DNA of 15,267 nucleotides from AV17 sp046262735 (GTDB lineage: Bacteria; Verrucomicrobiota; Verrucomicrobiia; Chthoniobacterales; UBA10450): NCBI GenBank assembly GCA_046262735.1, contig JBHEMD010000011.1:1-15267 (forward strand), read 5' to 3'. Within the stretch, counting starts at the first letter, position 1. Each line of letters begins with the position of its first letter. The position numbers and the translations under genes are program-made. Positions 5,796 through 13,717 of this stretch are shown here, in pieces. Below the pieces are notes generated by a model. It was not told the origin of the DNA, did not search any database, and worked only from the letters and a program-made list of their open reading frames with translations.

Positions 5796-7562
5796 ATGAA
5801 TGTGGACAATACAGAAAATGCACAGCCTCACGGCCACCTGATCGCCCCGCATGGCGGCGAACTGGTCGACCTTAAGCTCGACCCGGAAAACGCCGCCGAA
5901 CTCAAAGCGCGCTCCACAGATTTCCCCTCCTGGGACCTGACCAGCCGGCAGATTCGCGATCTCGAGCTTCTGCTGAGCGGCGGGTTCTCACCGCTGCGCG
6001 GTTTCATGAATCGCGACGAGTACGAGAGCGTGTGCCATGAGATGAAATTGAGCAATGGCCTGATTTGGCCGATCCCCATTACGCTCGATGTGCCGGAGCC
6101 GTTTGCGAAATCGCTCAAACCTGGAAGCAGCAAGGTCGCGCTGCGGGATTCCGAGGGCGTAATGCTCGCGGTATTGTATGTGGAGGACGTCTGGCAAGCG
6201 GATCGCAAGGCCGAAGCGCAAGCTGTGCTGGGAACCACCAGCACAATGCATCCCGGTGTCGATTATCTTCTGAACAAGGCACATGGCTGGTACGTGGGCG
6301 GACGCGTGGAAGGTTTGCAACTGCCTACACATTATGATTTCCGGCCCCTTCGGCTCACACCGTCGGATCTGCGCGCCGAGTTCGTCCGGCTGGGCTGGCG
6401 CCGGATCGTCGGGTTTCAAACGCGTAATCCTATGCATCGCGCGCACGTGGAATTGACGTTTCGCGCCGCAAGCCAGGTTGAAGCCAGCCTTCTGCTTCAT
6501 CCGTCCGTCGGCATGACCCGGCCCGGCGATGTGGATTATTTCACCCGTGTCCGTTGCTACCAGCTACTTGCTTCCAAATATCCGCGCGGCACGACCAAGC
6601 TTGCCTTATTGCCGCTAGCCATGCGCATGGGTGGACCACGGGAAGCGATTTGGCACGCGATCATTCGAAAAAATCACGGCTGCTCGCATTTTATTGTCGG
6701 GCGCGATCACGCGGGGCCAGGCAACGATGCCGATGGGAAGCCATTCTACGGACCGTACGAGGCGCAGGAGTTATTTCGCAAACACGAAGCGGAAATCGGT
6801 GTCGAGATGGTGCCCTTCCAGATGATGGTCTATGTCGAAGACCGCGACAAATATTTTCCCGAAAACGAAGTGCCGGCGGGCTCGCGCGTGCTCAATCTCT
6901 CGGGCACACAACTGCGGCGGCGGCTCAACGACGGCCGCGAGATTCCGGCCTGGTTCACCTTTCCCGAAATCGCACGTGAACTGCGGCGTACCTTTCCGCC
7001 GCGGCACAAACAAGGGATGACTGTGTTTTTTACCGGTCTTTCCGGCGCAGGTAAATCGACGATCGCCAACGTGCTCATGATTAAGTTGCTCGAAATGGGC
7101 GGCCGGCCGGTGACATTGCTCGACGGCGATCTCGTGCGCAAACACCTTTCTTCAGAGCTCGGTTTTTCGAAGGAACACCGCGACATTAACATTCGCCGCA
7201 TTGGCTACGTTGCCTCCGAAATCACGAAAAACGGCGGTATTGCCATCTGCGCGCCGATTGCGCCCTACGATTCCACGCGCAAGGACGTGCGGGAAATGAT
7301 CGAGCCATTTGGCGGCTTTATCCTGGTGCACCTTTCCACGCCGGTAGAAGTCTGCGAGCAGCGCGACCGAAAAGGCCTCTACGCCAAAGCGCGCGCCGGG
7401 ATCTTGAAGGAATTTACCGGAATATCGGATCCCTACGAAGAGCCGACTGACGCCGAAGTGACGGTGGACACAGGGGAACTGTCCCCCGAAGAAGCGGCCC
7501 AGGAAATCATTTTGCATTTGGAACGGGAAGGCTTCGTCGGAATCAACGGCGCCACCGGCTGA
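5796..7562 (+). CDS. Bifunctional sulfate adenylyltransferase / adenylylsulfate kinase
   Basis: Single-chain enzyme that activates sulfate in two steps: ATP plus sulfate to APS (N-terminal ATP sulfurylase), then APS plus ATP to PAPS (C-terminal kinase). It has 588 residues from the ATG at 5796. The sulfurylase part covers about 10-400, with HLIAPHGGELVDL near the start, QTRNPMHRAH at 208-217 (the QxRNPxHxxH ATP site), GRDHAGPG at 302-309 and SGTQLRRRL at 369-377. The APS kinase spans about 405-585, with Walker A GLSGAGKST at 414-422, DGD at 443-445 and FTGISDPYEEP at 540-550. Both halves appear catalytically complete. The frame is open upstream to 5730, but that segment encodes intergenic DNA. 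No cysH, cysD/N or sulfotransferase gene lies nearby, so PAPS could feed either assimilation or sulfation. It is divergent from nuoB. Confidence 0.95.
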   Translation: MNVDNTENAQPHGHLIAPHGGELVDLKLDPENAAELKARSTDFPSWDLTSRQIRDLELLLSGGFSPLRGFMNRDEYESVCHEMKLSNGLIWPIPITLDVPEPFAKSLKPGSSKVALRDSEGVMLAVLYVEDVWQADRKAEAQAVLGTTSTMHPGVDYLLNKAHGWYVGGRVEGLQLPTHYDFRPLRLTPSDLRAEFVRLGWRRIVGFQTRNPMHRAHVELTFRAASQVEASLLLHPSVGMTRPGDVDYFTRVRCYQLLASKYPRGTTKLALLPLAMRMGGPREAIWHAIIRKNHGCSHFIVGRDHAGPGNDADGKPFYGPYEAQELFRKHEAEIGVEMVPFQMMVYVEDRDKYFPENEVPAGSRVLNLSGTQLRRRLNDGREIPAWFTFPEIARELRRTFPPRHKQGMTVFFTGLSGAGKSTIANVLMIKLLEMGGRPVTLLDGDLVRKHLSSELGFSKEHRDINIRRIGYVASEITKNGGIAICAPIAPYDSTRKDVREMIEPFGGFILVHLSTPVEVCEQRDRKGLYAKARAGILKEFTGISDPYEEPTDAEVTVDTGELSPEEAAQEIILHLEREGFVGINGATG

Positions 7563-7625
7563 TTGGGTGTTGACATAACCGGTAGTTGTCCCGCAGAGGC
7601 GAGACGCTTTATTACTAACGCGCCC

Positions 7626-7630
7626 GGAGG
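7626..7630 (+). promoter_or_regulatory. Shine-Dalgarno GGAGG for the GNAT gene (TTG start)
   Basis: GGAGG lies 12 nt before TTG at 7643. The spacing is a little long, but there is no ATG or GTG closer in frame, so this site is the main support for the unusual TTG start. Confidence 0.45.
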
Positions 7631-7642
7631 TCACGTTCCACC

Positions 7643-8104
7643 TTGCCTAACGAGCCACTTGTCGATCTAACCATTCGTGCCGCCCGCACGAGGGACGCAG
7701 CCGCACTGGCCGGGCTGATGTGTGAGCTCGGCTACCAGACAGCTGAGTCGGACATGCAAATTCGGCTAAACCAAATGATTCCTGACTCTAACTATCGGAC
7801 ATTTGTCGCGGTGGAGCAGGGGAGGGTGCTTGGAATGATCGGCACGTTCGCGCTCTATAGCTTCGAGCACAACGATCTCGGCGGCCGAATTCTGGCACTG
7901 GTGGTAACAAAGGAGTCCCGCCGCAGTGGTGTTGCCCGGCGGCTGATTGCTGCGGCGGAAAAAGATTCCGCCCAGCGAAAGATTACGCGGATCGCCGTGA
8001 ACACGCGCTTTGAGCGCAACGACGCGCATGCGTTTTACGAAAGTCTCGGCTACACGCGAAACGGCTTCCGCTTTGTGAAGAACCTGAAGCCAGCGCCGGA
8101 TTAG
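7643..8104 (+). CDS. GNAT family N-acetyltransferase
   Basis: Cytoplasmic acetyl-CoA-dependent acyltransferase of the GNAT superfamily, 153 residues, a full-length single domain. The N-terminal LTIRAARTRDAAALAGLM is the usual first strand and helix. Motif A is at about 84-101: LALVVTKESRRSGVARRL, with RRSGVA as the Q/RxxGxG/A pyrophosphate-binding loop. Motif B is NDAHAFYESLGY at 126-137, with the conserved Tyr. The start is TTG at 7643, because the next in-frame ATG (residue 26) would remove the first strand. The substrate cannot be told from sequence. The gene is 80 bp downstream of the Sat-CysC gene on the same strand, possibly co-transcribed, and converges on the sensor kinase gene with only 8 bp between stops. 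Confidence 0.88.
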   Translation: MPNEPLVDLTIRAARTRDAAALAGLMCELGYQTAESDMQIRLNQMIPDSNYRTFVAVEQGRVLGMIGTFALYSFEHNDLGGRILALVVTKESRRSGVARRLIAAAEKDSAQRKITRIAVNTRFERNDAHAFYESLGYTRNGFRFVKNLKPAPD

Positions 8105-8112
8105 GCGAGAGA

Positions 8113-11100
8113 TTAAGCGACCCTCGTCGCGAGGCGGCCGTCTTCGAGGTGTCCACCGAAGTTTACGTGGCTCGTGCTGATGACGTCGTGGACGATTTTG
8201 CCGAGCTCAGCGGCTTCATACGGTTTGGCGATGACGCCGCGGAAACCGAAATCCTGGTAACGACTCATCGTGGCGTCGGTGGCGTAACCGCTCGAGACGA
8301 TCGCGTTCACAGTGGGATCGATTTCGATTAGTTTCTTGAGCGCTTCTTTGCCGCCCATCCCGCCGGGCAGGGTAAGATCGAGAATCACGGCGTCGAAGCG
8401 CTCGCCTTTTTCGAGTTGCTGGCGATAGATATTCACGCCTTCGAGAGCAGTCTCGGCCTGCATCACTTCATAGCCCAGACGCGTGAGAGTAAAATTAACC
8501 AGCGTGCGGATGGCTTCTTCATCATCGACCACGAGCACACGGCCGGTGCCGGTGAGCGGTTGAATGGTGATGCCGGGGACATCGGCTGGTATTTCTTCGT
8601 GCAGCGCGGCCGGCAGATAGACGGTGAAGGTTGAACCGAAGTGCACCTCGGACTCGACCGTGACGAGGCCATTATGGTTTTTGATGATGGAGTAGGCGGT
8701 GGCCAGACCGAGGCCGTTGCCTTTCGGCTTGGTCGTGAAATAGGGATCGAAAATGCGCTTGAGATATTGCTCCGGAATTCCGACTCCTTCGTCGCGCACC
8801 CGGATGCGAATGTAATCGCCGGGAGTCAGATCGGGCACCGTGGGAATGGTCGCCGCGGTATAGCGGAAATTGTCGCAGGTGACGCGCAGTGTTCCGCCGT
8901 TTGGCATCGCCTGGTCGGCATTGACCACGAGATTGGCGATGACCTGGCTGATCTGGCCGGGATCAATTTCGGCCGGCCAGAGATCGGCTCCGAATTCGAA
9001 CTCACTGCGGCTGTGACTGCCGCGGAGTGAAAAGCTCACCGTGTCCTGAATGAGTTTGCCGATCGAGGTGGTTTTCTTAATCGGCGCGCCGCCACGGGCA
9101 AAGGTAAGAAGCTGCTGGGCCAGATCGCGCGCGCGGAGCGAAGCGTTTTTCGCGTCAACCAGTCGGCTGGCCATCTCGGCGTCGGGCGGCAACAGCAGGG
9201 AGGCGAGGGAGATATTGCCGATAATAGCGGTGAGAAGATTGTTGAAATCGTGGGCGATGCCGCCGGCAAGCAAGCCCAACTGTTCGAGAGTTTCGGCTTT
9301 GCGGCGCTCCGCTTCATCGCGCTGCCGCTGGGTGATATCGCGAAAGACAAGGACGACGCCGGCGACCTCGTTTTGTTTGTCGCGAATGGGCGATGCGCTT
9401 TGCTCGATGATGCGTTCGGTGCCGTCGCGCGAGTTGAGCGTGGCGTTCTCGGGCAGTCCGAGCAGGATCGATTGCACTTCATTGCGATAAGCGCTGCGCG
9501 GGACACGGGCCTGCGCGGCGAGATCGATCGCGACGTTGAAAACGGTTTTGAGTGGCTGACCTATCGCCTCCGATGAGGTCCAGCCCGTCAACCGCTCTGC
9601 TTCATTGTTGATGATAATGATCCGGCCCTGCACATCGGTCGTGATCACGCCGTCACCGATGGAGCGCAGTGTCACGGCCAGACTTTCCTTCTCTGCGGCG
9701 ATTTCTTTTTCGAACCGGCGGCGCTCGGTCACATCGCGCATCATCGCGACGTAGAGTTTCTTGTCGTCCACTTGCATCTGGCTGAGCGAAATTTCGAGCG
9801 GAAAACTGACGAGCTTGCGCGTGCGTCCCAGGGCGAGGGTGGTGCTGCCGGTGCGTCTGGCCATTTCTTCCCAGGCGCATGGCACCGGTTTCGCGTCGGG
9901 TTCGTTTCCGTAAAACTTCGGCACCAGCTTGGTGAATTTGTAATCGACGATCTCTTTTTCGCTGTAACCAAACATTTTCTCGGCGGCGGGATTCAACGAA
10001 CAAATGACGCCTTGCTCGTCCAGCGTAATCATTCCATCGAGAATGTTTTCGATGATCGAGCGGATGCGCGTCTCAACTCCTTCGAGCTTGGCAAGCTGGC
10101 GACGGACCAGGGCAAAACTGTAGCTGTTGGAAACGACCAGCAGCGCGACGGCGAGCAAGGCCAGGCAGCCCAAAACCGATGTCTTGATCACGCGGTCTCG
10201 CCGAGCGGCAGCCGTGCGGGCCGCATAGCGGGACAATTCGTTCTTCTCCAGGTTGCCCAGGTTTTGGCGAATCTCATCCATGAGCGTTTCTCCTGTGTCG
10301 CTCAGGCCGAGGGCTGCCGCGTCTTTGCCGTCGCGTTCCGCGTCGATCTCCGGCGTCGCGCAGGTCTTGATCCAGCGCTCGATGCCGGCACGCACCTCAG
10401 CGAGCAACTCAGCCTGGCCGGGGGAACTTGCTACCAGGATCGAGAGGTAACCGTTGTAGGTGTAAAAGTCGGTGACCGCGCGCTGGTACCCCTCCAGGAA
10501 ATGAGGCTCGCCGGTTAGCAGATAACCGCGCTTCTCCTTCTGCATCTCGAGAACGGAACGCTCCAATTTGGGAAGGAAATCGAGCATCTGACTCGATTGG
10601 GCGGCCCATTCCTGCTCGAGCATACGCTGGTTCAACACGATCTGCTCTTCTTCCTGGAGGGATTGCAGAGCGGCGCGCGCCTGGTCGAGCAGCGAATTGC
10701 CCAAGGTGATCGATTTCGGATTTGCCGCAAGTTCGGCCGTTTGCTGATCGCGCGATCGAATCGCCGGCAACGCCACGCTCTCGAGCCATTTTTGGACAAT
10801 CTCCTGCACTTTCATCACGCGCTTGCGCTGCTTCGGGTTGTCCACGATCAGCCGCGTCAAATCCTCAATCCGGCGTTTGATCATTTCGCGCCGCCGATCA
10901 AAGGAGGTGACGTAGTCGGGTTTGCCGACGAGCAGAAAACCGCGATGGCCGGTTTCCAACGCCGCAATGTCGTTTTCGATCAGACTGCTCAGCCGCATCA
11001 CCTCCATTGTGTGCGCCCGCAGCATCTCCTGCTGATGGTTGCGCACAGTGACGTAGAGGAAAATTCCCGCCAAAAGCACGATCACGCTCACGCCCGCGGC

Positions 11101-11223
11101 CGTGCCGGAGAGAAGTTTGAAGTGGAAATGGCGCTGGCTAAACAGCCAGGCGGCCGATCGGCGGAAAAGGCCGACTTGCCTCGGTTGAATCGCGCTCTCC
11201 TGCGGCGGATCGGATTGGCCCAT
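8113..11223 (-). CDS. Membrane-bound hybrid sensor histidine kinase (two CHASE3-like, two PAS, HisKA, HATPase, receiver)
   Basis: A 1036-residue signal-transduction protein in the inner membrane. Order: TM1 (about 37-60); an extracytoplasmic region of about 280 residues with two CHASE3-like repeats, marked by ETGHRGFLLVGKPDY (90-104) and KEKRGYLLTGEPHF (229-242); TM2 (about 346-370); PAS1 (about 382-500, ending RDVTERRR); PAS2 (about 510-636, ending RDITQRQR); HisKA with phosphorylatable His658 in GGIAHDFNNLL; and HATPase with N-box Asn768, G1 DEGVGIP (811-817) and G2 GNGLGLA (835-841). A C-terminal receiver follows (about 895-1018), with acidic pair D900-D901, phospho-acceptor D949 in VILDLTLPGG, and K1000. 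All catalytic residues are present. No separate response regulator or DNA-binding output gene lies nearby, so the output and the signal are unknown. It is the last gene of the manC-ruvX-truA strand, 84 bp after truA. Confidence 0.93.
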   Translation of the reverse strand: MGQSDPPQESAIQPRQVGLFRRSAAWLFSQRHFHFKLLSGTAAGVSVIVLLAGIFLYVTVRNHQQEMLRAHTMEVMRLSSLIENDIAALETGHRGFLLVGKPDYVTSFDRRREMIKRRIEDLTRLIVDNPKQRKRVMKVQEIVQKWLESVALPAIRSRDQQTAELAANPKSITLGNSLLDQARAALQSLQEEEQIVLNQRMLEQEWAAQSSQMLDFLPKLERSVLEMQKEKRGYLLTGEPHFLEGYQRAVTDFYTYNGYLSILVASSPGQAELLAEVRAGIERWIKTCATPEIDAERDGKDAAALGLSDTGETLMDEIRQNLGNLEKNELSRYAARTAAARRDRVIKTSVLGCLALLAVALLVVSNSYSFALVRRQLAKLEGVETRIRSIIENILDGMITLDEQGVICSLNPAAEKMFGYSEKEIVDYKFTKLVPKFYGNEPDAKPVPCAWEEMARRTGSTTLALGRTRKLVSFPLEISLSQMQVDDKKLYVAMMRDVTERRRFEKEIAAEKESLAVTLRSIGDGVITTDVQGRIIIINNEAERLTGWTSSEAIGQPLKTVFNVAIDLAAQARVPRSAYRNEVQSILLGLPENATLNSRDGTERIIEQSASPIRDKQNEVAGVVLVFRDITQRQRDEAERRKAETLEQLGLLAGGIAHDFNNLLTAIIGNISLASLLLPPDAEMASRLVDAKNASLRARDLAQQLLTFARGGAPIKKTTSIGKLIQDTVSFSLRGSHSRSEFEFGADLWPAEIDPGQISQVIANLVVNADQAMPNGGTLRVTCDNFRYTAATIPTVPDLTPGDYIRIRVRDEGVGIPEQYLKRIFDPYFTTKPKGNGLGLATAYSIIKNHNGLVTVESEVHFGSTFTVYLPAALHEEIPADVPGITIQPLTGTGRVLVVDDEEAIRTLVNFTLTRLGYEVMQAETALEGVNIYRQQLEKGERFDAVILDLTLPGGMGGKEALKKLIEIDPTVNAIVSSGYATDATMSRYQDFGFRGVIAKPYEAAELGKIVHDVISTSHVNFGGHLEDGRLATRVA

Positions 11224-11231
11224 TTATAATT

Positions 11232-11261
11232 TCTATAAAAGCAGGTCTTCTGCCAATCCAA
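11232..11261 (-). promoter_or_regulatory. Weak candidate promoter for the sensor kinase
   Basis: On the minus strand TTGGAT (11256-11261) and TATAGA (11232-11237) are 18 nt apart, just before the kinase ATG at 11223. The match to a sigma-70 consensus is partial, and transcription would begin almost at the start codon. It is listed because this gap is unusually AT-rich for the window. Confidence 0.2.
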
Positions 11262-11270
11262 ACTGCCGGC

Positions 11271-11288
11271 CCGACTCTCTCGAGTCGG
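11271..11288 (-). other. Hairpin between truA and the sensor kinase
   Basis: CCGACTC-TCTC-GAGTCGG is a perfect 7-bp stem with a 4-nt loop in the truA-kinase gap. On the minus strand no run of T follows directly, so it is not a canonical intrinsic terminator. It could weaken read-through or be an mRNA processing site. Confidence 0.35.
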
Positions 11289-11307
11289 CGGGTGCTCTAA
11301 AGCAATC

Positions 11308-12051
11308 TCAGTACCGGACGCGGACGAGAAATAATCCTTCAGCTGGAGCAACGAATCTCTGCGCTTCGGCCCCCGGCGAGCTGAGGTGTTTTCTGATTTC
11401 CTCCGGCGATATTTTGCCAAGCGCGCACTGCGCAATCGTGCCGACCATGAGCCGCACCATCTTGTAAAGGAACCCGTCACCATCGAAGTCGATCGTCACG
11501 CTGGCATCCCGGCGCTGCACCCGCACGGAATTGATCGTGCGGACAGTGTTTGTTTCGGGCTTGCCGCGATTGGCAGCGAAGGCGGCAAAATTATGTTTGC
11601 CGACAAACAGTTCCACGGCCGCCTGCAGGTTTGCCAGATTGAGCGGCGACGGAATGTGCCAGGCTCTCCCGTATTCGAGTGGCGGCAATACCGGCGCCGA
11701 CCAGATACGGTAGCGATAGACCTTTCCTTTGGCCGAAAGTCGCGCATGGAAAGTGTCCGGAACGAAAGAGCAGCGCAGCACCCGAATAGTTGGAGGTAAG
11801 ATGGCATTGGCGGCCTTGAGCCAGCGTTCGGCCGACAGGTTCCGATCGCTAAGATCGACATGTGCACACTGGCCAAGCGCGTGTACGCCGGCGTCTGTTC
11901 GGCCCGCGCCGTGGACACGAACGCCCTTCCCACTGATCGTCTGGAAAGCGCGCTCAAGCTCGTCCTGAACCGTGTTGCCGTGCCCCTGGCTTTGCCAGCC
12001 GGCAAAGTGGCTGCCGTGGTAGCCGACGATCAACTTCAGTCGATGAGACAT
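11308..12051 (-). CDS. truA: tRNA pseudouridine(38-40) synthase
   Basis: Modifies U38-U40 in the anticodon stem-loop of many tRNAs. It has 247 residues, within the usual range. The N-terminal LIVGYHGSHFAGWQ is typical, as is the catalytic motif GRTDAGVHALGQ with Asp53 as nucleophile. KGKVYRYRIW (near 110-119) holds the conserved Tyr, NFAAFAA is present, and the chain ends with GLFLVRVRY, matching the family's usual C-terminus. The start ATG (12049-12051) places the first strand correctly; no Shine-Dalgarno is seen. It lies 62 bp after ruvX on the same strand, a gap partly filled by a degenerate TGATCAGT-type repeat. Confidence 0.96.
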   Translation of the reverse strand: MSHRLKLIVGYHGSHFAGWQSQGHGNTVQDELERAFQTISGKGVRVHGAGRTDAGVHALGQCAHVDLSDRNLSAERWLKAANAILPPTIRVLRCSFVPDTFHARLSAKGKVYRYRIWSAPVLPPLEYGRAWHIPSPLNLANLQAAVELFVGKHNFAAFAANRGKPETNTVRTINSVRVQRRDASVTIDFDGDGFLYKMVRLMVGTIAQCALGKISPEEIRKHLSSPGAEAQRFVAPAEGLFLVRVRY

Positions 12052-12088
12052 GTGATCGATGGTCAGAATACCCAGAGCCAGTCTTCGG

Positions 12089-12119
12089 TCAGCTACCGAT
12101 TACTGATCAGCGATCACTG
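12089..12119. repeat. Short degenerate repeat (GTGATCGCTGATCAGTAATCGG-like) between ruvX and truA
   Basis: On the minus strand the end of ruvX runs into CAGTGATCGCTGATCAG followed by TAATCGGTAGCTGA: repeated variants of a ~7-8 bp word of the form (C/G)TGATC(A/G). It contains the palindrome CTGATCAG and supplies the ruvX TGA stop. Similar words occur, from memory, as intergenic repeats in related genomes; within this window I see only one block. Confidence 0.35.
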
Positions 12120-12554
12120 TGCCTGCTGCACCGCCTGGCGCGAATCGAGATAGCTTTGCAGAATCAGTTGCGCCGCGACTTGATCGACATACGCGCGAGT
12201 TGCTCGCGTCTTTTTGCCCGCGTCGCGCAGCGCCCGGTTCGCTTCGGCTGTACTCAATCGTTCATCCCAGGTCACAACCGGGCACGGCAAAACGGTGCGC
12301 AACTTCTCCACAAACTTCAGCGCTTCCGTCGCCGCCGGACCAATCTCGCCACTCAGCCGCCGCGGAATGCCGACCACCACCTTATCGATCTTGCGTTCGC
12401 GCACCACCGCGGCAATTCTCCCGATCGGATCCTTGCCGGCGGGAATCGTCTCGAGCGGGTGCCCCAGCAATTGCAACTCATCCGAAAGCGCCACTCCGAT
12501 CCGCGCTTTGCCCAAATCGATCGCCAAAATCGGTCTCGAGGGCTGGCCGCTCAT
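12114..12554 (-). CDS. ruvX: RuvX/YqgF family RNase H-fold nuclease (putative Holliday junction resolvase)
   Basis: Cytoplasmic RNase H-like nuclease of the YqgF family, linked to 16S rRNA 5'-end processing and proposed to resolve Holliday junctions. It has 146 residues from the ATG at 12552-12554. The three acidic active-site positions are visible: D13 in AIDLGKARIG, E98 in TWDERLST and D124 in YVDQVAAQLIL. VVGIPRRLSGEIGP is the family's central strand-loop. The frame is open upstream to 12617, but the ATG at 12554 overlaps the manC stop as ATGA, a standard translational-coupling arrangement, and gives a normal N-terminus. The C-terminal Gln-rich RQAVQQAQ is short and unconserved. Confidence 0.93.
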   Translation of the reverse strand: MSGQPSRPILAIDLGKARIGVALSDELQLLGHPLETIPAGKDPIGRIAAVVRERKIDKVVVGIPRRLSGEIGPAATEALKFVEKLRTVLPCPVVTWDERLSTAEANRALRDAGKKTRATRAYVDQVAAQLILQSYLDSRQAVQQAQ

Positions 12555-13624
12555 TGCAGCTCCGACGGCAGCCTGGCCACGAGTTCTTTGATCCTCTCGG
12601 CTTGATGGCGATGACAAATCAAGACCGCGTCGCCTGTGCGCACGACGATCAGATTGTGGACTCCGAGCAGAGCTATGGTCGTTCCGTTCTGGTCGAACAC
12701 GATGTTGTTGGTGGAATCGAGCGCCGTAATCGCGCAGTTTGCCGCGTTCCCATGCTCATCGTTCTGGAAATAATTCGCGACCGCTCGCCAACTGCCGATG
12801 TCGTCCCAGTCGAAGCTTGCTTCCACCACCAGCACGCGGTCAGCTTTTTCCATGATCGCATAATCGAATGAGATCCGCGGTAGTTTGCTAAAACGCTCGC
12901 GCAAGACTTTCTCGAACCTTCCCGGCGCGCGCAGCTGCGAGATGAAATCGGCAAGCTCCGGCGCATGTCGGTTGAACTCGCTCAGCACGGTCGGCACCGA
13001 CCAGACAAACATGCCCGCGTTCCAGCGAAACTTGCCGCTGCGCAGAAACGACTCGGCAAGATCGACATTTGGTTTTTCGCGAAAACGCACCACCCGGTGG
13101 ATCGCACCTTTGCCGACACCGCCGCGCAATGGGACCTCTTCGCCCAGCTCAATGTAACCGAATCCCGGACAGGCCCAGGTTGGTCTGACGCCGATGGTGA
13201 CGAGCTCGCCAGTTTCGTCGGCCGTCTGCGCAGCCAGGGCCAAAGTGTCCTGGAACGCCGTGCGATCCGAAATCACGTGATCGGCCGGTAAGACGAGCAT
13301 CGTCGCCGAGTGGCCACGCGCTGCGACCCAGCCCGCGCCGAGTGCGACAGCCGCCGCCGTGTCGCGTTTGGCTGGTTCGGCCAGAATATTGGCTGCCGGA
13401 AACGTCGGCAGCACTTTGCGAACGGTCGCTTCCTGTTCGGAATTGGTCAGGATGAGAATGCGCTCCGGCGGCACGAGCTTGTCCAATCTCGCCACCGTTT
13501 CTTCGAGCAGCGCCCGTTTTGAGACCAGCCGGAGTAATTGTTTCGGGCGGGCGCGCCGGCTCAATGGCCAGAAACGTTCGCCACTCCCACCGGCGAGAAT
13601 GAGCGCGTAGATCGGATTGGCCAT
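12551..13624 (-). CDS. manC: Mannose-1-phosphate guanylyltransferase
   Basis: Makes GDP-mannose from GTP and mannose-1-phosphate, the precursor of mannose and fucose units in polysaccharides and glycoconjugates. It has 357 residues, the short monofunctional form without the phosphomannose isomerase domain. The nucleotidyltransferase signature AGGSGERFWPLSRRARPKQL is at 11-30, and PADH (113-116), GFGYIELGE (154-162), FREKP (181-185), WNAGMFVW (201-208) and FDWDDIGSW (271-279) follow. After about 290 comes a beta-helix-type C-terminus (NNIVFDQNG, GVHNLIVV). Its TGA overlaps the ruvX ATG. It is the first gene of the minus-strand group and shares a 93-bp divergent gap with the small membrane protein gene. 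No other sugar-nucleotide gene is nearby. Confidence 0.94.
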   Translation of the reverse strand: MANPIYALILAGGSGERFWPLSRRARPKQLLRLVSKRALLEETVARLDKLVPPERILILTNSEQEATVRKVLPTFPAANILAEPAKRDTAAAVALGAGWVAARGHSATMLVLPADHVISDRTAFQDTLALAAQTADETGELVTIGVRPTWACPGFGYIELGEEVPLRGGVGKGAIHRVVRFREKPNVDLAESFLRSGKFRWNAGMFVWSVPTVLSEFNRHAPELADFISQLRAPGRFEKVLRERFSKLPRISFDYAIMEKADRVLVVEASFDWDDIGSWRAVANYFQNDEHGNAANCAITALDSTNNIVFDQNGTTIALLGVHNLIVVRTGDAVLICHRHQAERIKELVARLPSELQ

Positions 13625-13707
13625 GTGATAACGAAAAATCAGCGCCGGTTGGAACGCTCCAAGCTACGCGACGATTTTGCCGTTTCTTTTTGTTAAACGA
13701 GACGTAT

Positions 13708-13711
13708 AAGG
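13708..13711 (+). promoter_or_regulatory. Shine-Dalgarno AAGG for the small membrane protein
   Basis: AAGG (within AAGGTAGG) lies 6 nt before the ATG at 13718, a good position for a ribosome-binding site. It supports this short gene being real. Confidence 0.5.
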
Positions 13712-13717
13712 TAGGCG

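Noticed and set aside
4890..5852. 320-codon minus-strand open frame across nuoB and the divergent gap
   Set aside because: It is out of frame with nuoB, crosses the inverted repeat, and its translation is Arg-rich without domains. It is a shadow.
7570..7575. Perfect TTGACA upstream of the GNAT gene
   Set aside because: No TATAAT-like hexamer lies 16-18 nt downstream (the sequence there is GCAGAG), so a promoter is not supported.
12555..12617. 21-residue N-terminal extension of RuvX
   Set aside because: It would overlap manC much more deeply, while the ATGA junction at 12551-12554 is a standard coupled start and gives the usual length.
13625..13717. Possible promoter with TATAAG in the manC/small-protein divergent gap
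   Set aside because: No -35 element at correct spacing was found, and TATAAG overlaps the ribosome-binding site of the small gene.
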